A stretch of 64,000 nucleotides of DNA, taken from the NCBI RefSeq assembly GCF_900215625.1, contig NZ_OBEK01000001.1, positions 62,001 through 126,000 of the forward strand, written 5' to 3'. The notes beneath the pieces are model-generated. The model was not told the DNA's origin and made no database searches. It saw nothing but the letters and a program-made list of their open reading frames with translations. This document shows positions 19,952 to 28,484 of the stretch, piece after piece (position 1 is the first letter of the stretch; every line of letters begins with the position of its first letter). Position numbers and translations under genes: made by a program. The stretch is from Terribacillus aidingensis. Its GTDB lineage: Bacteria > Bacillota > Bacilli > Bacillales > Amphibacillaceae.

Positions 19952-19957
19952 TATAAT
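19952..19957 (+). promoter_or_regulatory. extended -10 promoter element for pbpC
   Basis: TATAAT preceded by TGC (TGnTATAAT), 34 nt upstream of the ATG. No good -35 is visible, as expected for extended -10 promoters. Confidence 0.5.
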
Positions 19958-19990
19958 TGGGGACAGCATATTGAAGAGGAAAGGTGAACT

Positions 19991-22009
19991 ATGAAACGTC
20001 TAGCAGCCGTGTTGTTTATCGTTAGTGCGCTATTCTTGCTTTCTGCTTGTTCGGATGATCAATCAGCCAAAGATGGCTTGAATCAGTTCGTGGACAATTG
20101 GAATGCACAGGATTTTGATAAGATGTACAGTCAGTTGACGGAAGAATCGCAACAGGATATTACCAAGGAAGAGTTTGTTAAGCGCTATACAGATATTTAT
20201 GAACAAACAGGCGTCACGGATTTAAAAGTGAAAGTTGGCGAAGTCTCCGAGGAAGAAGCGAAATCTGATGCAGATACCCAGCAGCTTCCTTTATCTGTCT
20301 CTATGCAGACAGTTGCTGGAGAAGTAGCTTTTGATAAGGATGCAGAGCTTGTGAAAGTGGACGGAGAAGATGGGGCAGCTTGGAAAATAAACTGGGACCC
20401 ATCTTATATCTTTGCGCAGTTGAACGGAGAAGAAAGTGTGCGGATATCATCTATTGAACCGGAACGGGGCCGTATTCTTGATGTGAACGGAGAAGAGCTG
20501 GCATTTAATGCAACTGTACCATCCATCGGACTTATTCCAGGTCAGCTCGAAGGTGACGGCAAGACAAAAGATGAGACATTGAATCAAGTAGCTGAGATTC
20601 TCGAGATGGATCGGGAAGAAATTGATTCGCTATTAGAACAGAGCTGGGTGACGGATGAGGTAAATGTTCCAATCAAGACGTTGCGCCCAGATCAGCGTGA
20701 TCTCGCGAAAAAAGTTACCACATTGCCTGGTGTACAAAGTACAGAAACAACTTCCAGGTTCTATCCGCTTGGGGAAGCTGCAGCACACTTGACTGGATAT
20801 GTGAAGAAAGTGGATGCAGAATTCTTGGAGAAAGACGATAATGCTTCCAATTATAGTTCGACTTCTTATCTCGGCTCGACTGGATTAGAATCAGTCTTTG
20901 AGGATAAACTTCGCGGTAAAATCGGTTGGAAGATTTATACGGACTCCAGTGAAGAACAAGAAATCATTGCGGAAACCGAAGTTCAAAATGGAGAAGATGT
21001 TGAGACAACAATTGATAGTAATACACAAAAAGAGATCTATAACCAGCTGAAGGAAGATAGCGGGGCATCTGCAGCAATAGATCCGAAAACAGGAGCAACA
21101 TTAGCGTTAGTAAGTACACCATCTTATGATCCGAATAACTTCATCTTCGGCTGGGATGCAGAGGAATATGAGAAGCTGTCTAATGATGAAAACAGCCCAT
21201 TTACAGCGAAATTTAATAAAACATACGCACCTGGTTCTACCATCAAGCCGCTAACAGCAGCGGTTGGATTAGAGAATGGCGTTATTTCACCAGATGAAGC
21301 GAAACATATTGAAGGAAAAACATGGAACAATGATGGCAAATTCGGTGACTACAGTGTTACGCGTGTATCGAGTAGTTTGACTGATGTGGACTTGGAAAAT
21401 GCCCTGATTACTTCCGATAATATTTATTTTGCTATGACAGCGGTGGATACTGGAGCAGAGAACTTCCAAAAAGGTCTGGAGTCGTTCGGATTTGATGAGG
21501 AATTGGACTACGCATTCCCGACAAAAGCATCATCTGTTTCAAATGATGGTCTAAACAGTGAAACATTGCTGGCGGACTCAGGATATGGTCAGGGCCAAGT
21601 GCTCATGTCTCCGCTGCATTTAGCCGCAGCTTATACACCATTCTTAAATGATGGGGATCTGATTAAACCTACATTGCAGAAAACAAAAGCAGCTGAACCA
21701 ACAGTGTGGCATGAGGATGTTTTGCCGGCTGATGGAGCAAATGCAATTACGGAAGGTCTTCGCGGTGTCGTAGAAGATGAACGCGGATCAGCACATCAGC
21801 CTGTAGTTGGCGGTTTAACGATTGCAGGTAAGACTGGCACAGCTGAGCTGAAGCAAAGCAAAGATGATGAAAACGGAAAAGAAAATGGCTGGTTTGTAGC
21901 ATATGATTATGACAAGCAAGATATGTTAATCAGTATGATGATAGAAGATGTCAAAGGTAAGGGCGGCAGTCATTACACAGTTGAAAAAGTGAAGAATATA
22001 TTCAAGTAA
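19991..22009 (+). CDS. pbpC: penicillin-binding protein 3, class B (PbpC-type lipoprotein)
   Basis: A 672-aa D,D-transpeptidase of the PBP2a/PBP3 group. A lipoprotein signal ends LLSAC with Cys20. A MecA-N-like domain (about 28-145) follows, then the dimer domain and the transpeptidase domain with Ser416 in PGSTIK, the SDN motif (ITSDNIYF) and KTG with Lys614 (AGKTGTAEL). All active-site motifs are present. In B. subtilis PBP3 supports division-associated wall synthesis when PBP2B activity is impaired. AAGGTGA precedes the ATG; a terminator follows. Confidence 0.95.
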   Translation: MKRLAAVLFIVSALFLLSACSDDQSAKDGLNQFVDNWNAQDFDKMYSQLTEESQQDITKEEFVKRYTDIYEQTGVTDLKVKVGEVSEEEAKSDADTQQLPLSVSMQTVAGEVAFDKDAELVKVDGEDGAAWKINWDPSYIFAQLNGEESVRISSIEPERGRILDVNGEELAFNATVPSIGLIPGQLEGDGKTKDETLNQVAEILEMDREEIDSLLEQSWVTDEVNVPIKTLRPDQRDLAKKVTTLPGVQSTETTSRFYPLGEAAAHLTGYVKKVDAEFLEKDDNASNYSSTSYLGSTGLESVFEDKLRGKIGWKIYTDSSEEQEIIAETEVQNGEDVETTIDSNTQKEIYNQLKEDSGASAAIDPKTGATLALVSTPSYDPNNFIFGWDAEEYEKLSNDENSPFTAKFNKTYAPGSTIKPLTAAVGLENGVISPDEAKHIEGKTWNNDGKFGDYSVTRVSSSLTDVDLENALITSDNIYFAMTAVDTGAENFQKGLESFGFDEELDYAFPTKASSVSNDGLNSETLLADSGYGQGQVLMSPLHLAAAYTPFLNDGDLIKPTLQKTKAAEPTVWHEDVLPADGANAITEGLRGVVEDERGSAHQPVVGGLTIAGKTGTAELKQSKDDENGKENGWFVAYDYDKQDMLISMMIEDVKGKGGSHYTVEKVKNIFK

Positions 22010-22013
22010 GAAG

Positions 22014-22041
22014 AAGCGTGCGGTACGCCGCATGCTTTTTT
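22014..22041 (+). terminator. pbpC terminator
   Basis: AAGCGTGCGG / CCGCATGCTT (one G-U pair), 4-nt loop, T run. Confidence 0.85.
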
Positions 22042-22106
22042 CTATGACTTGGAAAATGAGCTATAACAGCAGTTCAACGGGGATAAAAAAAGGGAGGGAA
22101 TTAGTT

Positions 22107-22367
22107 GTGGAAGAAAAACGTTATTCACCATCAGGTACATTAGCATTAGGCATTTTAGCTATTTTCCTACCTGTTATTGGTCTTATTACAGGTATCATAG
22201 CGATTATATTTGCTAACAGGAGCCTCAAGACTACAGAGGATACTGAGGCAATTAAAGCATTGTACTTAGGCGGAAGAGTATGCGCAATCATCGGTTTGTG
22301 CTATCAAGGGCTTTTCGTACTTTATTTAATTTTTATTATCGCGTTGGCTATTTCAATGCCTTATTAG
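22107..22367 (+). CDS. small membrane protein, DUF4190-like
   Basis: An 86-aa protein with two hydrophobic segments (about 10-32 and 58-84). The sequence SPSGTLALGILAIF followed by ITGIIAIIFANRSL resembles DUF4190 proteins. The GTG at 22107 is chosen because GGGAGGG lies 8 nt upstream; the longer frame would overlap the pbpC terminator. Function unknown. Confidence 0.65.
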   Translation: MEEKRYSPSGTLALGILAIFLPVIGLITGIIAIIFANRSLKTTEDTEAIKALYLGGRVCAIIGLCYQGLFVLYLIFIIALAISMPY

Positions 22368-22376
22368 TGATGAAAA

Positions 22377-22408
22377 AAACAGCCTCGGACATTAGTCCGG
22401 GGCTGTTT
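22377..22408. terminator. bidirectional terminator
   Basis: A 14-bp stem, AAACAGCCTCGGAC / GTCCGGGGCTGTTT, with a 4-nt loop between two convergent genes. Confidence 0.88.
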
Positions 22409-23858
22409 CATGATCAGGAGTTGTTAAATCAACATCCTCCAATTTATGCACTTTTGTTTTGTATTTCACTTTATAGATAATCCAGCACAGCAAGAAGATT
22501 GGAATACCAACATAGGAAGCAATAAAACCGCCCCAATCAAACCCGTTCTCTGTAAAGGATGAGACACTTTGCCCAATAATGACAAAGATACTTAAGGCGA
22601 GTGCAAATAGCGGCGCATATGGGTAAAACTTCGCTGTGTAAGGCAAGTCTTTAATGTCATACCCTTGCGCGACGTAAGCTTTACGGAAACGATAGTGACT
22701 GACAGCAATCCCAATCCAAATAATAAATCCGGTCATTCCTGACACGCTTAAAAGCCAAGTATAGACGATACCATTGCCGAAGAATGAGGTAAGAAAGGCC
22801 GCACATCCGACTGCTGCTGTTGCAAGCAAAGCGTTTACTGGTACACCATTGTTGTTAAGTTTGCCAAGAAAGCGAGGAGCTTTTCCTTCTTTTGCAAGGT
22901 TCCATAACATACGTGTGCTGGCATACATGCCGGAGTTACCAGCTGACAGTACAGCAGTCAAAATAACAGCGTTCATGACAGAGGCAGCAAAAGCAATCCC
23001 GGCTTTCTCAAACACCAATGTGAAAGGGCTGAGCCGAACATCTTCGCTTGCCAAACTATCTGTTGTATAAGGAATAAGCATACCAATAACGAAAATCGCT
23101 AGAATATAGAACAAAAGAATTCGCCAGAAAACAGAACGAATCGCTTTCGGTATGGATACTCTTGGATTATCTGCTTCTCCGGCAGCAGCTCCTAACAGTT
23201 CGGTTCCCATGAAGGAGAACCCTGCTGCCATGAACACACCAAGCAGTGCAAGAAAGCCGCCATTAAACGGAGCATCTTTTATTGTGAAATTCGAGAAACC
23301 AGGAGATTCTCCGCCAAATATGCCGATGATCATTAATACTCCGACAATAATAAATACAATGACAGTAATCACTTTAATAAGAGAGAACCAATATTCGGAT
23401 TCTCCAAAGCCTTTGACGGAAATATAATTTAACAAAAACATGATGATCAGGCTGATTCCGCTCCAAATCCAAGACGGTACATCTGGGAACCAGAAATCCA
23501 TAATAAGCGTGACAGCTACGAGCTCAGCCGCAATTGTAGTTGCCCAGCTGAACCAATAATTCCATCCGAGGGCAAAGCCAAGTGATTCATCGATGAACTT
23601 GGTGGCATATGTGCTAAAGCTTCCGGATACAGGCATGAAGGATGCCATTTCTGCCAAACTGGTCATCAGAAAGAACACCATACTGCCAATTAGAGCATAT
23701 GCGAGCAGTGCCCCGCCGGGACCTGCTTGACTGATTGCTCCGCCGCTTGCTAGGAACAATCCTGTTCCAATTGTTCCTCCAAGGGAAATCATTCCCAAGT
23801 GACGGGCTTTGAGCTTTCTTTGAAGTCCGGGTTCCGTCTTGTTATGTTGTTTGCTCAC
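22392..23858 (-). CDS. lysP: lysine-specific permease LysP-like (APC family)
   Basis: A 488-aa permease with about twelve membrane helices. The opening LKARHLGMISLGGTIGTGLF, then SGGAISQAGPGGALLAY, GFALGWNYWFSWA and LLNYISVKGFGESEYWFSLIKV (regions, not contiguous) closely follow the E. coli and Bacillus lysine permease. The GTG at 23858 is chosen: GAGGTG lies just upstream, and the longer frame would run through a transcription terminator. The leader with its terminator implies control by premature termination. Arginine or histidine cannot be excluded as substrates. Confidence 0.85.
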   Translation of the reverse strand: MSKQHNKTEPGLQRKLKARHLGMISLGGTIGTGLFLASGGAISQAGPGGALLAYALIGSMVFFLMTSLAEMASFMPVSGSFSTYATKFIDESLGFALGWNYWFSWATTIAAELVAVTLIMDFWFPDVPSWIWSGISLIIMFLLNYISVKGFGESEYWFSLIKVITVIVFIIVGVLMIIGIFGGESPGFSNFTIKDAPFNGGFLALLGVFMAAGFSFMGTELLGAAAGEADNPRVSIPKAIRSVFWRILLFYILAIFVIGMLIPYTTDSLASEDVRLSPFTLVFEKAGIAFAASVMNAVILTAVLSAGNSGMYASTRMLWNLAKEGKAPRFLGKLNNNGVPVNALLATAAVGCAAFLTSFFGNGIVYTWLLSVSGMTGFIIWIGIAVSHYRFRKAYVAQGYDIKDLPYTAKFYPYAPLFALALSIFVIIGQSVSSFTENGFDWGGFIASYVGIPIFLLCWIIYKVKYKTKVHKLEDVDLTTPDHETAPD

Positions 23859-24150
23859 TTCTTTCACCTCGTCTATAGTATGGGCTTGTTTTATCTGTTT
23901 ACTAAAAAAAGCCGCGGCGGATACACTTGCTCTATCCGAACGGCTTATTATATACAACAGCGTCATTCTAAATAAAAAGATAGTGCCAGCTCAAAATGTG
24001 CCGAGCTTCGGCAGTTTTACGCTTGAGAGATACACACATACAAGCTGTAAATTCGCATCAATTAATGAGTGGCTATGCAAATTGATGAGTTCTTATGCAA
24101 TTGAAAACCTCTATAACCTTACTATACAAGGCGGCAGATTTCAACTGTAA
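23859..24150 (-). promoter_or_regulatory. promoter and regulatory leader of the LysP-type gene, L-box-like
   Basis: On the minus strand TTACAG (24150-24145), 18 nt and TATAGT (24126-24121) form a promoter just past the amidase stop. The leader of about 250 nt ends in a strong terminator (AAGCCG/CGGCTT and CGGATA/TATCCG arms, 23946-23904, then seven T) placed before the GTG. Inside are ATAGAGG and GCCGAAG...CTGG, which recall the lysine riboswitch core, but several L-box helices are not apparent. It is called a regulatory leader with fair confidence and an L-box with low confidence. Confidence 0.5.
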
Positions 24151-24161
24151 TTTAGAATGGT

Positions 24162-25583
24162 TTAATTTGGAGCTATCCGGTGCTTTGTGGCACTTTCATA
24201 GCCGCAGCCGATTTCTATTAAGGTAGATTCCTCAAAAGCACCAGCAGTAAACGTAATTCCAAACGGTTCTCCAGTCTTTGTGTAACCGGCTGGAACAGTT
24301 ATGGATGGATATCCTGCTTTTGCTGCAATATCACACCCATGATAGCTTGGAAAGACAATAGCATCTAAAGCAGATTCTTTCATAATCTTATCAATGCCTT
24401 CAGTTTGGGATTCATGAATATCTGCTAAACGGTCCGCTAAATAGTCACTTTGTTTTAAGGTGCCGTCTGTTTTCTCAGCTGCTTCCAACAGATCCTGACC
24501 GTATGGTAAAGCGTTGTCGGTGTGCATGCGGTTCCAGTTAATAATCTCTTTCAGTGTATGAGCGGGTAAGTACGATTCCGCAGACTGCAAGTAGCGGTTT
24601 ACCCCGTGTTTAAACTCGTGAAATAAGACGCTGGAATCCCGCGTGATTTCCGGCACATATACATCAATAAGCTCAGCGCCTTGCTCACGTAAGACAGCAA
24701 ATGCTCTCTCCATCAGCTCCCGTCTGTCTTGGTCTATGCACTCTAACGTGCGTCCATCAATACCAAGACGTTTGCTTTTCAGCCCCTTGTCCTTCAGAAA
24801 ATCTGTATAATCCGGCGCATGGGGTGCAGAAAGTGTTGCTGGATCCAGCGCATCCGAGCCTGCTATTACTTGGAGCAATATCGCTGCATCTCGAACAGTT
24901 CTTGTCATCGGTCCCGCAGTATCCTGGCTGTGTGCAATCGGGATAATACCAGTTCGGGAGACGAGCCCGACAGTTGGTTTAATTCCGACTAATGAATTAC
25001 TGCTTGCGGGGCTGAGAATAGAACCACTGGTCTCCGTACCAATACCTGCAGCGGCTAGGTTGTTGGCTATGGCAGCTCCAGTTCCAGAACTCGAACCGCC
25101 AACGTCAAAGCTTCCATATGGATTGCGTACTTGACCGCCGCGGCTGCTAAAACCATTCGGCATAGGATCGGACATAAAATTAGCCCACTCTGTCATGTTC
25201 ACTTTACATAAAATAATGGCACCGGCATCACGCAGCTTTTTGACAATAAAGGCATCTGATTTGGCATAGTGGTTAGCAAGCACTAGCGTACCGGCACTAG
25301 TGTGCATACCATCTGCTGTATTAATGTTATCTTTCAAGAGAATCGGGATGCCGTGAAGCTCTCCGCGTAAGCTATGGTCTTTTCTCTCTTTGTCCATCTG
25401 TTCAGCAAGAAACAAGGCATCAGGATTGATTTCCAACACACTGTTCGTGCCGTCTTTACATGAATCTCTTTTCGCAATTCGCTCCAGATAAGTCTGAACT
25501 AAAGTCACGGAGGATACTTTACCTGATGCAAGGTCTGCTTGTAAGGATGAAATACTGATTTCTTCAATCTTAAATTTACGCAT
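24162..25583 (-). CDS. amidase-signature family hydrolase
   Basis: A 473-aa enzyme of the amidase-signature family. The Ser-cisSer-Lys triad is readable: Lys in PILLKDNINT near residue 82, and the serine-rich GGSSSGTGAA... followed by GIGTETSGSI. Such enzymes hydrolyse varied amides; the substrate cannot be told, and the absence of gatB/gatC nearby argues against GatA. GGGGAGA precedes the ATG. The same-strand LysP-type gene lies downstream behind its own promoter. Confidence 0.85.
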   Translation of the reverse strand: MRKFKIEEISISSLQADLASGKVSSVTLVQTYLERIAKRDSCKDGTNSVLEINPDALFLAEQMDKERKDHSLRGELHGIPILLKDNINTADGMHTSAGTLVLANHYAKSDAFIVKKLRDAGAIILCKVNMTEWANFMSDPMPNGFSSRGGQVRNPYGSFDVGGSSSGTGAAIANNLAAAGIGTETSGSILSPASSNSLVGIKPTVGLVSRTGIIPIAHSQDTAGPMTRTVRDAAILLQVIAGSDALDPATLSAPHAPDYTDFLKDKGLKSKRLGIDGRTLECIDQDRRELMERAFAVLREQGAELIDVYVPEITRDSSVLFHEFKHGVNRYLQSAESYLPAHTLKEIINWNRMHTDNALPYGQDLLEAAEKTDGTLKQSDYLADRLADIHESQTEGIDKIMKESALDAIVFPSYHGCDIAAKAGYPSITVPAGYTKTGEPFGITFTAGAFEESTLIEIGCGYESATKHRIAPN

Positions 25584-25732
25584 AGACTAGATTCTCCCCT
25601 ATAAAATGTGTATGATTAGAAAATCTGCTGTATTTGGACAAAACGGGCATTCATATAATTATACTAAATATTCTTTCAATAGGTCTCCCGTATTTTTTCC
25701 GATATAAAGGTAAATAAGAAAGGGGTATTAAT

Positions 25733-26353
25733 TTGGATACATCAAAAACATCAGTGAAGATTGTTACAGCTGACCCGAGTGCACTGGGATTATTCGGTCT
25801 TGCAATGGTAACGCTTGTTGCATCTTCTCAGAAGCTAGGTTTAACGGATGGACTTTCTATGATCCTTCCATGGGCATTTTTCTTAGGAGGAATCGCACAG
25901 CTGATCGCTTCTATTCAGGATTTTAAACACAATAATATTTTTGGAGCCACAGCTTTTGGCGCTTTTGGACTTTTCTGGTTCGGCGTGGGTATGAGCTGGC
26001 TTATGCAGCTTGGTACACTTGGAGAAAGCTTGCAGACAGGAGCAGACGGACATCAGTTAGGCGTAGCTTTTATTGGGTATCTTATCTTTAGTCTCTTCAT
26101 GACAGTTGGAGCTATGGGTACACATAAAGTATTATTCTTTATTTTCGTAGCAATTGACTTCCTATTTATTGGTTTATCTTTAAGTTCATTTGATATAGCA
26201 TATGAAGTAACGCATACAATCGCAGGGATTGCAGAGCTAATCATTTCCCTATTATCTTTCTATGGTTCTGCCGCAGCAGTACTAAATGGTCATTATGGTC
26301 ACACTGTGCTGCCAATCGGTAAAGCATTTGGCCGTTTCATTAAGAAAGACTAA
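25733..26353 (+). CDS. acetate/succinate-type transporter (GPR1/FUN34/YaaH, SatP family)
   Basis: A 206-aa six-helix membrane protein. DPSALGLFGLAMVTLV, WAFFLGGIAQLIAS, GATAFGAFGLFWFG and late FYGSAA are hallmarks of the YaaH/SatP family, hexameric channels or carriers for acetate and related acids. The TTG start at 25733 follows AAGAAAGGGG by a proper gap. It is divergent from the amidase gene across 149 nt. It may be co-transcribed with the permease that begins 35 nt downstream. Confidence 0.85.
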   Translation: MDTSKTSVKIVTADPSALGLFGLAMVTLVASSQKLGLTDGLSMILPWAFFLGGIAQLIASIQDFKHNNIFGATAFGAFGLFWFGVGMSWLMQLGTLGESLQTGADGHQLGVAFIGYLIFSLFMTVGAMGTHKVLFFIFVAIDFLFIGLSLSSFDIAYEVTHTIAGIAELIISLLSFYGSAAAVLNGHYGHTVLPIGKAFGRFIKKD

Positions 26354-26388
26354 AACGATTTATTAGTTAGTTGGCAAGGAGCATCGAC

Positions 26389-27750
26389 ATGGCAAGAAAA
26401 GATCAAACATCGAATACTTTACACAAAGGGTTGAAGAACCGTCATGTGCAGATGATTGCACTTGGCGGGGCGATAGGGACAGGCTTATTCTACGGTTCTG
26501 CTTCTTCCATCGGGTTAGCTGGACCAGCAATCTCACTTGCGTATCTAGTCGGTGGATTTATGATCTTCCTTATTATGCGCGCATTGGGTGAGCTGTCTGT
26601 TGACTCACCTAATTCTGGCTCGATTAGTTATTATGCCCAGCAGAATATGGGCGATTACTTTGGATTCATATCAGGCTGGAATTATTGGTTCAACTATATT
26701 GCCATCAGCATGGCAGAACTGACTGTTGTCGGCATCTATGTGCAGTATTGGTTCCCGGACATTCCGACTTGGTTAACAGCATTTGGTTTTCTAGTGTTGA
26801 TTACCTGTATCAACTTATTGAGTGTTAAGTTGTATGGAGAATTTGAATTCTACTTTGCGATTATAAAAGTTGCAGCAATTATCGGGATGATCATTCTCGG
26901 TTTGCTCATCATTTTCACTGGCTTTGGCAATGGCGGTGTTCCTACTGGACTTTCGAACTTGTTTGATGAAGGTGGCTTTATGCCGAATGGCTTGACTGGC
27001 GTCGTCTTGTCGCTCGTTCTTGTCATGTTCAGTTTCGGCGGAGTGGAGCTGATCGGTATTACAGCAGGTGAAGTAGAGACACCGAAAAAGACGATACCAA
27101 AAGCAATCAATCAGGTTGTTTATCGTATTTTAATTTTCTATGTTGGTGCATTACTTGTCATTATGGCGATTTTCCCATGGAATGAAGTGGATGGCAATAG
27201 CAGCCCATTTGTCCAGATTTTTGATAGTGTTGGCATACCCGCTGCCGCTGGTATTTTAAATGTCGTCGTCCTAACAGCCGCAGTTTCTGCTTATAACAGC
27301 AGTCTGTATAGTAACGGCCGTATGCTGCATTCGCTAGCCCAGCAAGGTAGTGCACCTAAGTTTCTTCAAAAGGTGGACAAGCGGACAGGCGCACCAGTAC
27401 CTGCTATCTTAGTTTCCTCAGGTGCAGCTGCTATCACGGTCGTTCTCAACTTCTTATTTCCTGAGAAAGTCTTCAGTTATTTGATGTCCATTGCAACAGC
27501 ATCTATCGTCATCAACTGGACAATGATTATGATTAGTCAAATTAGATTTCGGAAACGAATAGGGAAAGAAGCAGAGCAGAAGCTGTCGTTCAAACTTCCG
27601 TTCTATCCGATATCTAATTATCTTGTCATGCTATTTCTAGCTGCAATCGTTGTAATTATGGCATATATCCCAGATTATCGACTGGCACTTGTCATTTTGC
27701 CAATTTGGATTGTTATCTTGTCTATCGGTTATATAGTAAAAAGGAAATAA
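26389..27750 (+). CDS. amino-acid permease (APC/AAT family)
   Basis: A 453-aa protein with about twelve helices. LKNRHVQMIALGGAIGTGLF, GLAGPAISLAYLVGG, RALGELSVDSP and FSFGGVELIGITAGE mark the amino-acid/proton symporter group that includes AroP, GabP and proline permeases. The specificity cannot be decided. The ATG at 26389 follows AAGGAG; an upstream TTG overlaps that site. Thirty-five nt separate it from the transporter gene before it, so both may form an operon. Confidence 0.85.
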   Translation: MARKDQTSNTLHKGLKNRHVQMIALGGAIGTGLFYGSASSIGLAGPAISLAYLVGGFMIFLIMRALGELSVDSPNSGSISYYAQQNMGDYFGFISGWNYWFNYIAISMAELTVVGIYVQYWFPDIPTWLTAFGFLVLITCINLLSVKLYGEFEFYFAIIKVAAIIGMIILGLLIIFTGFGNGGVPTGLSNLFDEGGFMPNGLTGVVLSLVLVMFSFGGVELIGITAGEVETPKKTIPKAINQVVYRILIFYVGALLVIMAIFPWNEVDGNSSPFVQIFDSVGIPAAAGILNVVVLTAAVSAYNSSLYSNGRMLHSLAQQGSAPKFLQKVDKRTGAPVPAILVSSGAAAITVVLNFLFPEKVFSYLMSIATASIVINWTMIMISQIRFRKRIGKEAEQKLSFKLPFYPISNYLVMLFLAAIVVIMAYIPDYRLALVILPIWIVILSIGYIVKRK

Positions 27751-27751
27751 G

Positions 27752-27783
27752 AAAATGCGTATCCGTTAGCGGATACGCATTTT
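27752..27783. terminator. bidirectional terminator
   Basis: A 14-bp perfect stem, AAAATGCGTATCCG / CGGATACGCATTTT, with a 4-nt loop between convergent genes. Confidence 0.9.
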
Positions 27784-27791
27784 TCATTATT

Positions 27792-28469
27792 TTATATATG
27801 CTGCAGTATTCGGAAACTGCCGTTGGACAGCTGGATATTAACATCAGATTGAGCTGCAATTTGAGGGTCATGGGTAACCATAATTACACACTTATTCTCC
27901 TGGTGTGCGAGATCAATAAACAGCTTTAGAATGTCCTTGGATGTTTCGTCATCAAGGTTCCCTGTCGGTTCATCTGCTACAATCAATTCAGTATCACAGC
28001 AGAATGCACGTGTGATAGCTACTCGCTGCTGCTGTCCGCCGCTAAGAGTGAGGACACGCTGTTTTGCCTGTTCTTCAGAAATACCAACTTTTGCGAGCAT
28101 TTTTAAGATGAAATCTTCTTTGTTCTCCACTTTTGTCCCAGTAATGGCCATCGCTGATGCTATATTTTGATAGGCTGTCATATAAGGGATCAAATTGTAG
28201 GATTGAAAGACAATGGAGACGTAGTCGTGACGAAATTTGCCAAGTCCCATCTTGCGAATGGATTTTCCATCGTATTCAATATCACCTTCACGCGGTTTGT
28301 CCAATCCCCCTGCTAATGACAGGAAGGTTGTTTTACCAGACCCGGAAGTTCCAGTGATGGTGTAGAATGTATCTTTATAGAAATCTATATTCACCGTTTG
28401 AAAGAGTGGATTCTCTTTATCTGTATACCAATAGCTGACATTTTTAAAAGACAGTAGAGCTGTTTTCAT
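27792..28469 (-). CDS. ABC transporter ATP-binding protein (MacB/LolD type)
   Basis: A 225-aa ATPase: Walker A GTSGSGKTT (about 39-47), Q-loop VFQSYNLIPYMTA, signature LSGGQQQRVAI, Walker B LIVADEPTGNLDDE, and the H-loop VTHD. It pairs with the FtsX-type permease gene that ends 16 nt upstream. Such pairs export or detach small molecules, peptides or lipoproteins rather than import nutrients. The adjacent divergent two-component system probably controls it. Confidence 0.9.
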   Translation of the reverse strand: MKTALLSFKNVSYWYTDKENPLFQTVNIDFYKDTFYTITGTSGSGKTTFLSLAGGLDKPREGDIEYDGKSIRKMGLGKFRHDYVSIVFQSYNLIPYMTAYQNIASAMAITGTKVENKEDFILKMLAKVGISEEQAKQRVLTLSGGQQQRVAITRAFCCDTELIVADEPTGNLDDETSKDILKLFIDLAHQENKCVIMVTHDPQIAAQSDVNIQLSNGSFRILQHI

Positions 28470-28484
28470 CGTTATACCTGCTTT

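Noticed and set aside
23859-23966. 36-residue N-terminal extension of the LysP-type permease
   Set aside because: It would be encoded across the transcription terminator of the leader, and the extension has no family similarity.
23981-23995. GCTGGCACTATC on the minus strand as a T-box element
   Set aside because: TGGCACT differs from TGGNACC and cannot form the antiterminator with the downstream terminator.
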